The notes below the pieces were generated by a model, which saw only the letters and a list, made by a program, of their open reading frames with translations, was not told the origin of the DNA and searched no databases. DNA of 64,000 bases from Nocardia altamirensis NBRC 108246 (GTDB lineage Bacteria; Actinomycetota; Actinomycetes; Mycobacteriales; Mycobacteriaceae): the NCBI RefSeq assembly GCF_001612685.1, contig NZ_BDAY01000073.1:1-64000 (forward strand), read 5' to 3'. Shown here in pieces: positions 24,235-32,871 of the stretch; the stretch's first letter is position 1; each line of letters begins with the position of its first letter. Position numbers and translations under genes: made by a program.

Positions 24235-25560
24235 GTGACGGCCGCCTCACCGGAGCGTATCGGACCCAACAGTGAAGTGGTCCGCGATTGGCTGGCGGAC
24301 TACGTGTACGAGACGATGCGTACCGACTCGCTCGAGCAGGTCGTCAGCCGGCTCGACAGCGCGATCGTCGCCAAGGTGCCGGAACTCTCCGACCGCGACG
24401 TGCGCCGCGACCTCGCCGCGAGCACCCGCGCGCACGCCAGGACCACGCTGAGCGGAATCACCAGCGACACCTTCGAATACGTGCTCCCGGAGGAGGCACA
24501 CGCCTTCGCCCGAACGATCGCCCGTCGTGGTTTCGATCTGCGAGTACTGCTGCGGACCTACCACGCGGGCCTGGACGCGGTCATCGACTACATGACCGAT
24601 GCGATCGAGGAACGGCCCGCGCCGCAGGAGATCGAGCGCGCGGTCATGCTTCGCATGTTCGACCGGGCGACGAAATGGGTCAACATGTCGGTCGAGCTGC
24701 TCACCGACACCTACATGGAAGAACGCGAGCGGGTGCTGCGTGCCGCGCTCAACCGGCGCACCGAGACCATCCGTGCGCTGCTCGCCGGTGACGACATCGA
24801 TGCGGATCAGGCCTCGGTCCGGCTCGGTTACCGGCTCAACCAGCGGCATCTCGCGTTCGTGCTGTGGACCGACGAGGGCGAGTCGGGCAGCGGGGACGGC
24901 GAGGTCATCGGCCTGCTCGAGCGGGTGGCGGCCAAGGTGGCGGCCGAGGTCGGCGCCGGAAGGGTGCTGACCGCCGCGTCCGGTGCGAGCGGCATGTGGG
25001 CGTGGGCCGGACTCGACGACTCCGAGCCGGGCCATGGTCGAATCGAGCAGGGCGCCGCCGACATCGGCGCACTGGAGCGCATCGGCGACCTGGTCGACGC
25101 GCCGGTCCGAGTCGCGTTCGGTGCGCCCGCCGGTCAGATCGCCGGTTTCCGGCAGAGCCACCGCGAGGCGGTGGCCGCCAGGCAGGTCGCCGAGCGCGGT
25201 CCGGTCCGCGCGCACCGCGTCATCGACTATCGCGAGGTGGAGATCGCCTACCTGGCCGGCGCCGACGACGCGGCGATGCGCGGGCTGATCGGCAGGGAAC
25301 TCCGGGCGCTGTCCGGGCGGGACGCCAACTCGGCACGGCTGCGCGCGACGCTGCACGCCTATCTGAAAAGCCATCGCAGCCCCGAAGCGACGGCGAAACT
25401 GCTTGGGGTGCACAAGAACACGGTCCGCTACCGGATTCAGCGGATCGAGGAACTGCTCGGTCGTCCGATCGAGCAGCGCAGCCTTCCGCTGGAACTTGCC
25501 CTCGCTTGCCTCGCGGTCTACGGCGTAGATGTGCTGCCTGACCGGCCGGAGGCCCGGTGA
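24235..25560 (+). CDS. PucR-family transcriptional regulator (CdaR GGDEF-like plus HTH_30)
   Basis: A 441-residue regulator. GTG at 24235 directly follows GGAGGAGTT and is preferred over upstream in-frame starts. The N-terminal half is helical (RsbRD-like, residues about 15-165), the middle is a GGDEF-like CdaR segment, and the C-terminal PucR helix-turn-helix reads SPEATAKLLGVHKNTVRYRI. Such proteins sense small metabolites and often act on adjacent catabolic genes, here the divergent ALDH-SDR operon 158 bases away. Its stop is 4 bases from the convergent DUF2277 gene. Confidence 0.9.
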   Translation: MTAASPERIGPNSEVVRDWLADYVYETMRTDSLEQVVSRLDSAIVAKVPELSDRDVRRDLAASTRAHARTTLSGITSDTFEYVLPEEAHAFARTIARRGFDLRVLLRTYHAGLDAVIDYMTDAIEERPAPQEIERAVMLRMFDRATKWVNMSVELLTDTYMEERERVLRAALNRRTETIRALLAGDDIDADQASVRLGYRLNQRHLAFVLWTDEGESGSGDGEVIGLLERVAAKVAAEVGAGRVLTAASGASGMWAWAGLDDSEPGHGRIEQGAADIGALERIGDLVDAPVRVAFGAPAGQIAGFRQSHREAVAARQVAERGPVRAHRVIDYREVEIAYLAGADDAAMRGLIGRELRALSGRDANSARLRATLHAYLKSHRSPEATAKLLGVHKNTVRYRIQRIEELLGRPIEQRSLPLELALACLAVYGVDVLPDRPEAR

Positions 25561-25564
25561 ACGG

Positions 25565-25798
25565 TCAGTCGGCCGCCGCTTCGCGGGTTGCCGGGACCGG
25601 GCGTTCGGGTAGGTCGGCGAGCAGCTGCGTGGTCGCCGCGGCAATGATCGAGACCGCCTTGTCGACGGCCGCCTTGGTGGTCGTGCTCAGGCCGGACACA
25701 CCACCGACCGTGCGCACGTACTGCAGTGCGGCAGCATAGATTTCCTGCTCGGTAGCGGCAGGTTCCAGGCCACGAAGGAGGGTGATGTTCGTACTCAT
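25565..25798 (-). CDS. DUF2277 family protein
   Basis: A 77-residue protein that matches my memory of DUF2277: it opens with NITLLRGLEPAATEQEIYAAALQYVRTVGG, given here only to mark residues 4-33, and ends in a helical segment with Arg/Glu/Ala. Family members are about 80-90 residues and have no known function. The usual MCRNI opening is replaced by MSTNI. The ATG overlaps (ATGA) the stop of a 27-codon upstream ORF, so expression is probably coupled to it. Confidence 0.75.
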   Translation of the reverse strand: MSTNITLLRGLEPAATEQEIYAAALQYVRTVGGVSGLSTTTKAAVDKAVSIIAAATTQLLADLPERPVPATREAAAD

Positions 25799-25878
25799 GC
25801 TTGCGCCTCGCTAGCGCTCGGCTCCAGCACGAGCACGCTCGTAGCTGTGTCTGATGTTCGCTCGCTGCGCTCGCTCAT
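25795..25878 (-). CDS. Short leader ORF (27 codons) ending EPSASEAQA
   Basis: It starts at ATG 25878 and encodes MSERSERTSDTA followed by TSVLVLEPSASEAQA; its TGA (25797-25795) overlaps the ATG of DUF2277. The 24 bases 25802-25825 repeat those at 22351-22374 with one difference, and a further GACACAGC block upstream is also shared. No function is known; a mobile coupling leader is my interpretation. Confidence 0.5.
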   Translation of the reverse strand: MSERSERTSDTATSVLVLEPSASEAQA

Positions 25879-26068
25879 GCGTGCACAGTAGCTCTCTGGC
25901 ACGCTGCGCGGCAGGGCATGAAACCGATGCGGCGAAAATCGGACAGTGTGCAACAGGTGCGCAGCGTGGCCGGGGGACACGCCCATCAGTGCCGCCGATC
26001 AATGCGGACACGCAGAATTCGTTCGGTTACACAGGCTCCTCCAAGATCTATGGGGAACAATCGGTGGC

Positions 26069-26899
26069 ATGCCTGCCCGCGGTGTACCCACGTTGACAAC
26101 CTTCCCGTACGAGGAGCTGGATCAGCGCGAAGAGGACCACTGGTCCGGCGCCGCGGTCGCCGACGACGAACTGCGAGCGCTGGCGCTCGGTGCGTTCTAC
26201 TCGGCCCGCTGGGACGCCTTCCACGACGCGTTGCTGCTCGGCCCTGAGCGCGAGCATCCGCTCGGCGACCGCCGCGAGCTCGCCATCGACACGCTCACCG
26301 GCGCGTGGGGCATCACCGACGGGACCGAGGCACAGGCGTCGATGGAGCAGTTGCTGGACGGCATGCACGCGCCGCTGTACGCGCTGGTGCATCCGCTGGT
26401 GATGGCCTCGATCAATGCCAGCGAGCGGGACCGGTTCGGCGAGCGCGCCGATCGGCACCGGGCGTTCCTGCGGCAGGTCGGCGCGTTCCGCGGGATGGAC
26501 AACCCGGAGGCGCTTGTCCGCGACTACGACATCTGGTCGCAGGCCATCAAGATAGGCTTCACCGATCATCTCGCCAGGCCGCTGCCCAGCGATATCCACG
26601 CATGGGATCTGGCCCGCGTTGTCGCGGTCGCGCGGATGGCTTTCACCGCCGGCTACCTGGACGCCGACCTGGCCTGGGACTACCTGGCGCGCGCACTGCC
26701 CATCGCGCAGAGCAAGTACCGCAACTGGCGCCAGTTCGGTGACGCGTATCTGACCGGCTGGACCTACTGGCAGGCCTGCGAAGACCTTGCCGAACTGAAG
26801 AACGGCGGCGTCGACCGCCGCATGGAACTGCTGCGCCTGTGGATGCGTCCGACCAGCCCATGGCGGCGCATCGGGCTGACCCCGGTGGCGCAGCCGTAG
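26069..26899 (+). CDS. DUF1266 domain-containing protein
   Basis: A 276-residue soluble protein. The C-terminal half fits DUF1266: HAWDLARVVAVARMAFTAGY, then a Trp/Tyr-rich helix pair with FGDAYLTGWTYW. That family occurs in many bacteria, often beside toxin or immunity genes, but none is seen here and the function is unknown. ATG 26069 is chosen because the preceding ORF (from 25946) lacks typical codon use; no clear ribosome-binding site precedes it. Convergent with the PH-like gene, 10 bases apart. Confidence 0.72.
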   Translation: MPARGVPTLTTFPYEELDQREEDHWSGAAVADDELRALALGAFYSARWDAFHDALLLGPEREHPLGDRRELAIDTLTGAWGITDGTEAQASMEQLLDGMHAPLYALVHPLVMASINASERDRFGERADRHRAFLRQVGAFRGMDNPEALVRDYDIWSQAIKIGFTDHLARPLPSDIHAWDLARVVAVARMAFTAGYLDADLAWDYLARALPIAQSKYRNWRQFGDAYLTGWTYWQACEDLAELKNGGVDRRMELLRLWMRPTSPWRRIGLTPVAQP

Positions 26900-26909
26900 G
26901 TTCGCCTGG

Positions 26910-27854
26910 TCAGCCGCCGTCGGGCAGCGAGCGCAGGATGCCGCGGCCGTAGCGCTGGAACTGGGCGTCGTCGACCATGCCGAGCGAATGCCGCTCGACG
27001 AGCAGCTCCCACTCCGAATACAGCTGCGCCACACCGGGATCGGCCGGGCCTGCGGCACCGTCGGCGGAATCGCGGCGCACCGCGAAGTTCACCGCGCAGG
27101 TGACGCGCTCGGTATCGGCCCGATCGGCGCCGGTGAAACGGAAGGTGACGTTGCCGTCGTGCACGTCCATGTTCGCCTCGCCGCGGACCGCGTCGTCGCC
27201 GGGCACCAAGGGGGTGCCTTCGGTGTTGCGGGCCCACAGCACGGCGGACACGGGTAACTCGTGCGCGAAGCGATCACTCGCACCGAGCGAGATGAACAGC
27301 AGCCGCCCGGTCGTCGCGGCGAGCAGGCCCTGACCGCTGGCGACGGGCGGGTGCGCCGCCGCGATCGCGGTCTCCAGCACGTACTCGTCCGGGGTGACAT
27401 AGCGATGCAGCGCGGCGATCGCCGTCTTGGCCTCGCGATTCGGCGCCATCCTGCGCACCGCGCGATCGACGTCGGCGCGGGTCGGGCCGGACTTGCCCCA
27501 GGTGGGGGCTGGCGGATTCAGGTCGGGGGCGGCGACATCGATGCGCTGGGTGGCCAGGATCTGGCCGTTGATCCGGTCGACGATCTCGGTGGCCGCTGGC
27601 ACGTCGTGCTCGGCGATGAGGACCGGTAGCGGGGTGCGGTCCGCGGGCACGCCGGTCAGTACCGGGGTCGGGTACCGAAGGTAGATCTCGATGACGACGG
27701 CGTCATCGGCGCGCCGGTTCAACCGGACCTTCAGCAGGTCCGTCACCGGAACGTCGAGCACCCGCTCGCCATCGGAGCCAGGACGCAGGACGATCAATCG
27801 CCCGCGGCCATGACGCACTATCGCTGTGGGTGTCCGTAGCTCGACTATGTCCAT
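26910..27854 (-). CDS. PH/SHOCT-like domain protein of unknown function
   Basis: A 314-residue protein without signal peptide or membrane span. A central segment (about 145-225: HRYVTPDEYVLETAIAA, GLLAATTGRLLFIS) looks like a bacterial PH-like fold of the YokE/bPH type, and the C-terminus (LLVERHSLGMVDDAQFQRYG) resembles a SHOCT helix pair. It sits directly upstream of ftsH on the opposite strand. No function is assigned. Confidence 0.65.
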   Translation of the reverse strand: MDIVELRTPTAIVRHGRGRLIVLRPGSDGERVLDVPVTDLLKVRLNRRADDAVVIEIYLRYPTPVLTGVPADRTPLPVLIAEHDVPAATEIVDRINGQILATQRIDVAAPDLNPPAPTWGKSGPTRADVDRAVRRMAPNREAKTAIAALHRYVTPDEYVLETAIAAAHPPVASGQGLLAATTGRLLFISLGASDRFAHELPVSAVLWARNTEGTPLVPGDDAVRGEANMDVHDGNVTFRFTGADRADTERVTCAVNFAVRRDSADGAAGPADPGVAQLYSEWELLVERHSLGMVDDAQFQRYGRGILRSLPDGG

Positions 27855-28213
27855 ACCCCCTGCGCTCTGTCGGATTGGCGGTGCTCGCGGGGCACTACGT
27901 GATTACGCAAGCTACCGCTTTCGTGCCTGTCGTTCGCACCAGCGGTGTTGTGTCGTCGCTCACGATAGGCCGAACATGCCATGATTGTGACCACTTGGAG
28001 TAACACAGACGGAGGACTTCGGGAACCACCGACGTCCCTTCGCCGTTGACCTCTTTAACTGCACCTGCAGCCGAACTGCGCGATGTATCGACTAGACCGT
28101 ACGCGGTAACGTGGCATGTCCGCATCCGAACCCTCCCGGAGCCGGACGCGCCCGACGCATCGCTAGCAAGAACCGGAGACACCGGAAAGGACTGGCCGGC
28201 CGGCCGACGCTCT
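27855..28213. other. 359-base divergent region before ftsH
   Basis: It should hold the promoters of ftsH and the PH-like gene. In-frame codons continue upstream of the ftsH ATG to 28046, but their composition and the family alignment place them outside the protein. I could not fix a -10/-35 pair or an inverted repeat with confidence. Confidence 0.5.
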
Positions 28214-30613
28214 ATGAACCGCAAGACTGTGTTTCGCACCCTGGCCATAGTCTCGGGCATTTTGCTCGTGATCTATGCGTTCAGCTACTTCGGCAATGAC
28301 ACGCGCGGCTGGAAGAACGTCGACACATCCGTCGCTTTGAGCCAGCTGACCGACAAGAGCAACGTCAAGAACGTCCAGATCGATGACCGCGAGCAGCAGC
28401 TGCGGATCGAGCTGAAGAACGGCAACGACGCGACCGGTGGCCAGAGCAAGATCCTCGCCAAGTACCCGGGTGGCAGCCAGACGTCCGGACAGGTCTTCGA
28501 TGCAGTGAAGGCTTCGGGCGCGCCGTACAACACCGTGGTCAAGCAGGAGAGCTGGCTCACCCAGATCCTGCTCTTCGTGCTGCCGATGATCATTCTGCTC
28601 GGCCTGTTCGTCTTCGTGATGGCCCGCATGCAGGGCGGTGGCCGCGGCGGCATGATGGGCTTCGGCAAGTCGAAGGCCAAGCAGCTGTCCAAGGACATGC
28701 CCAAGACCACGTTCGCGGACGTGGCAGGCGCCGACGAGGCGGTCGAAGAGCTCTACGAGATCAAGGACTTCCTGCAGAACCCGGTGCGCTACCAGGCGCT
28801 CGGCGCCAAGATCCCGAAGGGCGTGCTGCTGTACGGCCCGCCGGGAACCGGTAAGACCCTGCTCGCGCGCGCCGTCGCCGGTGAGGCAGGGGTGCCGTTC
28901 TTCACCATCTCCGGCTCGGACTTCGTCGAGATGTTCGTCGGTGTCGGCGCCTCCCGGGTGCGCGACCTGTTCGAGCAGGCCAAGCAGAACAGCCCGTGCA
29001 TCATCTTCGTCGACGAGATCGACGCGGTCGGCCGCCAGCGCGGCGCAGGCCTCGGCGGCGGCCACGACGAGCGGGAGCAGACGCTGAACCAGTTGCTCGT
29101 CGAGATGGACGGCTTCGGCGATCGCACCGGCGTCATCCTGATCGCGGCGACCAACCGCCCCGACATCCTCGATCCCGCGCTGCTCCGCCCCGGCCGGTTC
29201 GATCGGCAGATCCCGGTCGGCAACCCCGACCTGGCAGGCCGCCGCGCCATCCTGCGGGTGCACTCGCAGGGCAAGCCGATCTCGCCCGAGGCCGATCTGG
29301 ACGGCCTGGCCAAGCGCACCGTCGGCATGTCCGGCGCCGACCTGGCCAACGTGATCAACGAGGCCGCGCTGCTCACCGCGCGTGAGAACGGCGCGGTCAT
29401 CACCGGCGAATCGCTGGAGGAATCGGTCGACCGGGTCGTCGGCGGCCCACGCCGCAAGAGCCGGATCATCAGCGAGCACGAGAAGAAGATCACCGCCTAC
29501 CACGAGGGCGGCCACACGCTCGCCGCGTGGGCGATGCCCGATATCGAGCCGGTCTACAAGGTGACCATCCTGGCCCGCGGTCGCACCGGCGGCCACGCCA
29601 TGACGGTGCCCGAGGACGACAAGGGCCTGATGACCCGCTCGGAGATGATCGCCCGCCTGGTGATGGCGATGGGCGGTCGCGCGGCCGAGGAACTGGTGTT
29701 CCACGAGCCGACCACCGGCGCGTCCTCGGATATCGACCAGGCCACCAAGATCGCGCGCGCAATGGTCACCGAATACGGCATGAGCTCGCGCCTCGGCGCG
29801 GTGCGCTACGGCCAGGAGGCTGGCGATCCGTTCCTCGGCCGTTCGATGGGCCAGGCCTCGGACTACTCGCACGAGGTCGCGGGCGCCATCGACGAGGAGG
29901 TGCGCAACCTGATCGAGGCCGCGCACACCGAGGCGTGGGCCATCCTCAACGAGTACCGCGATGTGCTCGACGTGCTGGCGACGGCGCTGCTCGAGCGAGA
30001 GACGTTGCACCGCAAGGAACTCGAAACGCTGCTCGCCACGGTGGAGAAGCGGCCGAGGATCACCGCGTTCAACGACTTCGGCGATCGCGTCCCCTCGACC
30101 AAGCCGCCGGTCAAGACGCCTGGCGAGCTGGCGATCGAACGCGGCGAGCCGTGGCCGCCGCCGGAGCAGGTGCCCGCGCCCGCGGGCGCGGCACGGGAAA
30201 GCCAGCCTGCCAACGGCTATCCAGAGGAAGGTGGCTACACCACACCGCCGCAGTACGGCTACCCGGCGCAGCCCGCGAGCGGCTACCCGCTGCCGCAGGC
30301 GCCGTCGCCCGCCTACCCGCAGCGCGGTGGCACGCACGGCTCACGCCCCGACTACGGCGCTCCGGCCGGTTGGTCGGCCCCCGGCTGGCCGCCGCGGGAG
30401 GAGCCGCAGCAGCAGCCCGGTCAGCCGAGCGGCTGGACCGAACCGCAGCAGCGGCACGGCCAGCAGCCGTGGGCTCCGCAGGGCGGCCCGCAGGACGGCG
30501 GCTACGACCGCGGTGGCTACGCCGATCGACCCGGCTATCCCGAGCCTGGTCGCGCCAACCCCAACGGCGAGAGCGACAACGGCGAATGGGATGGACCGAA
30601 CGGTCGACACTGA
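28214..30613 (+). CDS. ftsH: ATP-dependent zinc metalloprotease FtsH
   Basis: A 799-residue membrane-bound AAA protease that extracts and degrades membrane and soluble proteins. The start MNRKTVFRTL at 28214 matches the mycobacterial protein. Two membrane segments (about 8-26 and 117-138) flank an exported domain. Walker A GPPGTGKT, Walker B IIFVDEIDAVG, the SRH region with ATNRPDILDPALLRPGRFD, and the zinc site HEGGH are intact. From about residue 650 there is a Pro/Gln/Gly/Tyr-rich disordered tail with repeated GYP-type units. It heads the block leading into folate synthesis, separated from folE by a hairpin and direct repeats. Confidence 0.97.
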   Translation: MNRKTVFRTLAIVSGILLVIYAFSYFGNDTRGWKNVDTSVALSQLTDKSNVKNVQIDDREQQLRIELKNGNDATGGQSKILAKYPGGSQTSGQVFDAVKASGAPYNTVVKQESWLTQILLFVLPMIILLGLFVFVMARMQGGGRGGMMGFGKSKAKQLSKDMPKTTFADVAGADEAVEELYEIKDFLQNPVRYQALGAKIPKGVLLYGPPGTGKTLLARAVAGEAGVPFFTISGSDFVEMFVGVGASRVRDLFEQAKQNSPCIIFVDEIDAVGRQRGAGLGGGHDEREQTLNQLLVEMDGFGDRTGVILIAATNRPDILDPALLRPGRFDRQIPVGNPDLAGRRAILRVHSQGKPISPEADLDGLAKRTVGMSGADLANVINEAALLTARENGAVITGESLEESVDRVVGGPRRKSRIISEHEKKITAYHEGGHTLAAWAMPDIEPVYKVTILARGRTGGHAMTVPEDDKGLMTRSEMIARLVMAMGGRAAEELVFHEPTTGASSDIDQATKIARAMVTEYGMSSRLGAVRYGQEAGDPFLGRSMGQASDYSHEVAGAIDEEVRNLIEAAHTEAWAILNEYRDVLDVLATALLERETLHRKELETLLATVEKRPRITAFNDFGDRVPSTKPPVKTPGELAIERGEPWPPPEQVPAPAGAARESQPANGYPEEGGYTTPPQYGYPAQPASGYPLPQAPSPAYPQRGGTHGSRPDYGAPAGWSAPGWPPREEPQQQPGQPSGWTEPQQRHGQQPWAPQGGPQDGGYDRGGYADRPGYPEPGRANPNGESDNGEWDGPNGRH

Positions 30614-30621
30614 AGACTGGC

Positions 30622-30654
30622 GGCACTTCGGCGAGCTCGGCTTGCCGAAGTGCC
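30622..30654 (+). terminator. Probable terminator after ftsH
   Basis: 11-bp perfect stem GGCACTTCGGC/GCCGAAGTGCC (30622-30632, 30644-30654), 11-nt loop, starting 9 bases after the ftsH stop. It runs directly into a tandem repeat. Confidence 0.7.
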
Positions 30655-30707
30655 ACGTCCGGGCCCGGCAGAGGTGCGGACACGTCCGGGCCTGACAGAG
30701 GTGCGGA
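30654..30707. repeat. Tandem 27-bp direct repeat downstream of ftsH
   Basis: Two adjacent 27-bp units (30654-30680 and 30681-30707) differing at two positions, each ending CAGAGGTGCGGA. The GGTGCGGA core recalls the repeats at 11.1 and 51.4 kb. Confidence 0.7.
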
Positions 30708-30857
30708 ATTGGATCGGCGGCGCTTGCGTTACCTCGATGGTTATCCGAGCCGTCGCCTCCGGGCCTCCTGCTCGCGCCGCGCGAGTGGCGACGATTAGGC
30801 TCGACCATCGGGGTGCCGAGTAATTGCCGGCACTCGAGATTTTGGAGGTGTCCTCGA

Positions 30858-31541
30858 TTGTCGGCCAATAAACACGTCGGCGGCCACGCGCTAGCCGATC
30901 CGGACGGTATCGCGGAAAACGGTTCCGGAAACGGTGTGACCAGGCCAGAGCTGGTCGCCCTCGAGACGGGGCAGCCCTTCGACCAGGCGCGCGCCGAAGC
31001 TGCGGTCCGCGAGTTGCTGCTCGCTGTCGGAGAAAATCCCGACCGCCCCGGTTTGATCGATACGCCCGCCCGCGTCGCGCGCGCCTATCGGGAAATGTTC
31101 GCCGGGTTGTATGTCGAGCCGGACGCGGTGTTGAACACCACCTTCGACGAAGGCCACCAGGAACTGGTGCTGGTCCGCGACATCCCCATGTACTCCACCT
31201 GTGAACATCACCTGGTGTCGTTCCACGGCGTCGCGCACGTCGGCTACATTCCCGGCAAGCACGGCAGGGTGACCGGGCTGTCCAAGCTGGCTCGCGTTGT
31301 CGACCTGTACGCCAAGCGCCCGCAGGTGCAGGAACGACTGACCAGCCAGATCGCCGACGCGGTGATGCGCAAGCTCGACCCGCGCGGCGCCATCGTCGTT
31401 GTCGAGGCCGAGCACCTATGCATGGCGATGCGTGGCATCCGTAAACCCGGCGCGAGCACCACCACCTCGGCGGTGCGCGGCCTGCTCCAGTCCAGCCCGT
31501 CCTCGCGTGCCGAGGCGCTCGATCTGATTCTGCGGAAGTGA
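30858..31541 (+). CDS. folE: GTP cyclohydrolase I
   Basis: A 227-residue enzyme that converts GTP to 7,8-dihydroneopterin triphosphate, the first step of folate synthesis. TTG at 30858 is chosen: GGAGGTG lies 7 nt upstream, and an N-terminus LSANKHVGGH followed by a 35-residue leader is usual. The zinc site is in YSTCEHHLVSFHG with the third ligand in EHLCMAMRG. The next gene, folP, starts at GTG 31538 overlapping its stop, so the four fol genes are translated in series. Confidence 0.97.
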   Translation: MSANKHVGGHALADPDGIAENGSGNGVTRPELVALETGQPFDQARAEAAVRELLLAVGENPDRPGLIDTPARVARAYREMFAGLYVEPDAVLNTTFDEGHQELVLVRDIPMYSTCEHHLVSFHGVAHVGYIPGKHGRVTGLSKLARVVDLYAKRPQVQERLTSQIADAVMRKLDPRGAIVVVEAEHLCMAMRGIRKPGASTTTSAVRGLLQSSPSSRAEALDLILRK

Positions 31542-32419
31542 GTGACGAACACATGATTGGTGCGCGTGACGGCCGTTCCTGTGTGGTGATGGGCGTCGTC
31601 AACGTCACCAGTGATTCGTTCTCCGACGGCGGGCGCTACCTCGATCCCGAACTCGCGATCGCGCACGGTGTCGAGCTCTACGCGGCGGGTGCCGACATCA
31701 TCGATGTCGGTGGTGAGTCGACCAGGCCAGGCGCGGTGCGCATCGATCCGGAAGCCGAAGCGGCCAGGGTGGTTCCGGTGATCAGCGGCCTGGTCGCGGC
31801 GGGCGTCCCGACCAGCGTCGACACCATGCGCGCCCGGGTCGCCGAGGCCGCGCTGGACGTGGGCGTCTCGGTGATCAACGACGTTTCCGGCGGCCGCGCC
31901 GACCCCGACATGGTGAAGACCGTTGCCGCCGCTGATGTTCCGTGGATCCTGATGCACTGGCGCGCGGGCGCCGACTACCGGCACACCGGCCCGGCCGATC
32001 ACTACGACGACGTGGTCGCCGAGGTGCTCGCCGAACTCACCACGCAGGTGGACCTGGCCGTCGCCGCGGGCGTCGACCCGGCCAGGCTCATCCTCGACCC
32101 TGGCCTCGGCTTCGCCAAGAACGCCGAACACAATTGGGCACTGCTCGGCGCGCTGCCCGAGCTCGTCGCCGACGGCCTGCCGATCCTCATCGGCGCCTCC
32201 CGCAAACGCTTCCTCGGCGCGCTGCTCGCCGACGACGCGGGTCCGCGACCGCCCGACGGCCGTGAGACCGCCACCGCCACCGTCTCCGCGCTGGCCGCCA
32301 TGCACGGCGCCTGGGGTGTGCGCGTGCACGACGTGCGCGCCTCGCTGGACGCCATCACCGTGACCGACGCCTGGCGGACAGCGGCCGGGCACACCATCGC
32401 CAGGCCGTCGAGCTCGTGA
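31538..32419 (+). CDS. folP: Dihydropteroate synthase
   Basis: A 293-residue enzyme that joins p-aminobenzoate to dihydropterin pyrophosphate and is the sulfonamide target. Motifs: MGVVNVTSDSFSDGGR near the N-terminus, GGESTRPG, INDVSGG, LDPGLGFAKN, and GASRKRF with the phosphate-binding Lys/Arg. GTG 31538 overlaps the folE stop (GTGA); ATG 31553 is a possible alternative. It belongs to the true FolP1 type by these motifs. Downstream folB begins about 15 bases after its stop. Confidence 0.97.
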   Translation: MSDEHMIGARDGRSCVVMGVVNVTSDSFSDGGRYLDPELAIAHGVELYAAGADIIDVGGESTRPGAVRIDPEAEAARVVPVISGLVAAGVPTSVDTMRARVAEAALDVGVSVINDVSGGRADPDMVKTVAAADVPWILMHWRAGADYRHTGPADHYDDVVAEVLAELTTQVDLAVAAGVDPARLILDPGLGFAKNAEHNWALLGALPELVADGLPILIGASRKRFLGALLADDAGPRPPDGRETATATVSALAAMHGAWGVRVHDVRASLDAITVTDAWRTAAGHTIARPSSS

Positions 32420-32433
32420 GGAGTACCCCACCG

Positions 32434-32871
32434 ATGAACCAATCCCCGGTCGCCACCGAGCACGCTGCGGCGCAGGCACATTCGTCGATCCGCCGCGGTG
32501 CCGATCGGATCGAGCTGCGCGGCCTACGCGCGTTCGGGCATCACGGGGTGTTCGATCACGAGCGTCGCGACGGCCAGGAGTTCGTCGTCGACCTGACCGT
32601 GTGGGTCGACTTCGCCGTCGCCGCCGCCTCCGACGATCTGGTGGCCACCGTCGACTACGGGCAGCTCGCCGAGAACGCGGTGCGGATCATCCAGGGCCCG
32701 CCGCGCAACCTTATCGAGACCGTGGTGTCCGAGATCGCCGACGACGTGATGACCGATCCGCGCATCAGCTCCGTCGAGGTGGTTGTGCACAAACCCGCCG
32801 CGCCTATTCCGCACGCCTTCGCCGATGTCAGGGTCGTCACGTCACGCCATCGTGGGGAGCCCGCGGTATGA
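32434..32871 (+). CDS. folB: Dihydroneopterin aldolase
   Basis: A 145-residue enzyme that splits 7,8-dihydroneopterin to 6-hydroxymethyl-dihydropterin and glycolaldehyde. RIELRGLRAFGHHGVFDHER gives the substrate pocket, with Glu and Lys (VHKPAAP) as expected. ATG 32434 has GAGGAG upstream; a GTG at 32416 overlapping the folP stop would add six residues. The N-terminal 28 residues before the fold are a short tail. The stop overlaps folK (ATGA). Confidence 0.95.
   Translation: MNQSPVATEHAAAQAHSSIRRGADRIELRGLRAFGHHGVFDHERRDGQEFVVDLTVWVDFAVAAASDDLVATVDYGQLAENAVRIIQGPPRNLIETVVSEIADDVMTDPRISSVEVVVHKPAAPIPHAFADVRVVTSRHRGEPAV

Noticed and set aside
28163..30337. Long open frame antisense to ftsH
   Set aside because: The sense frame encodes every FtsH motif; the antisense frame has typical shadow composition.
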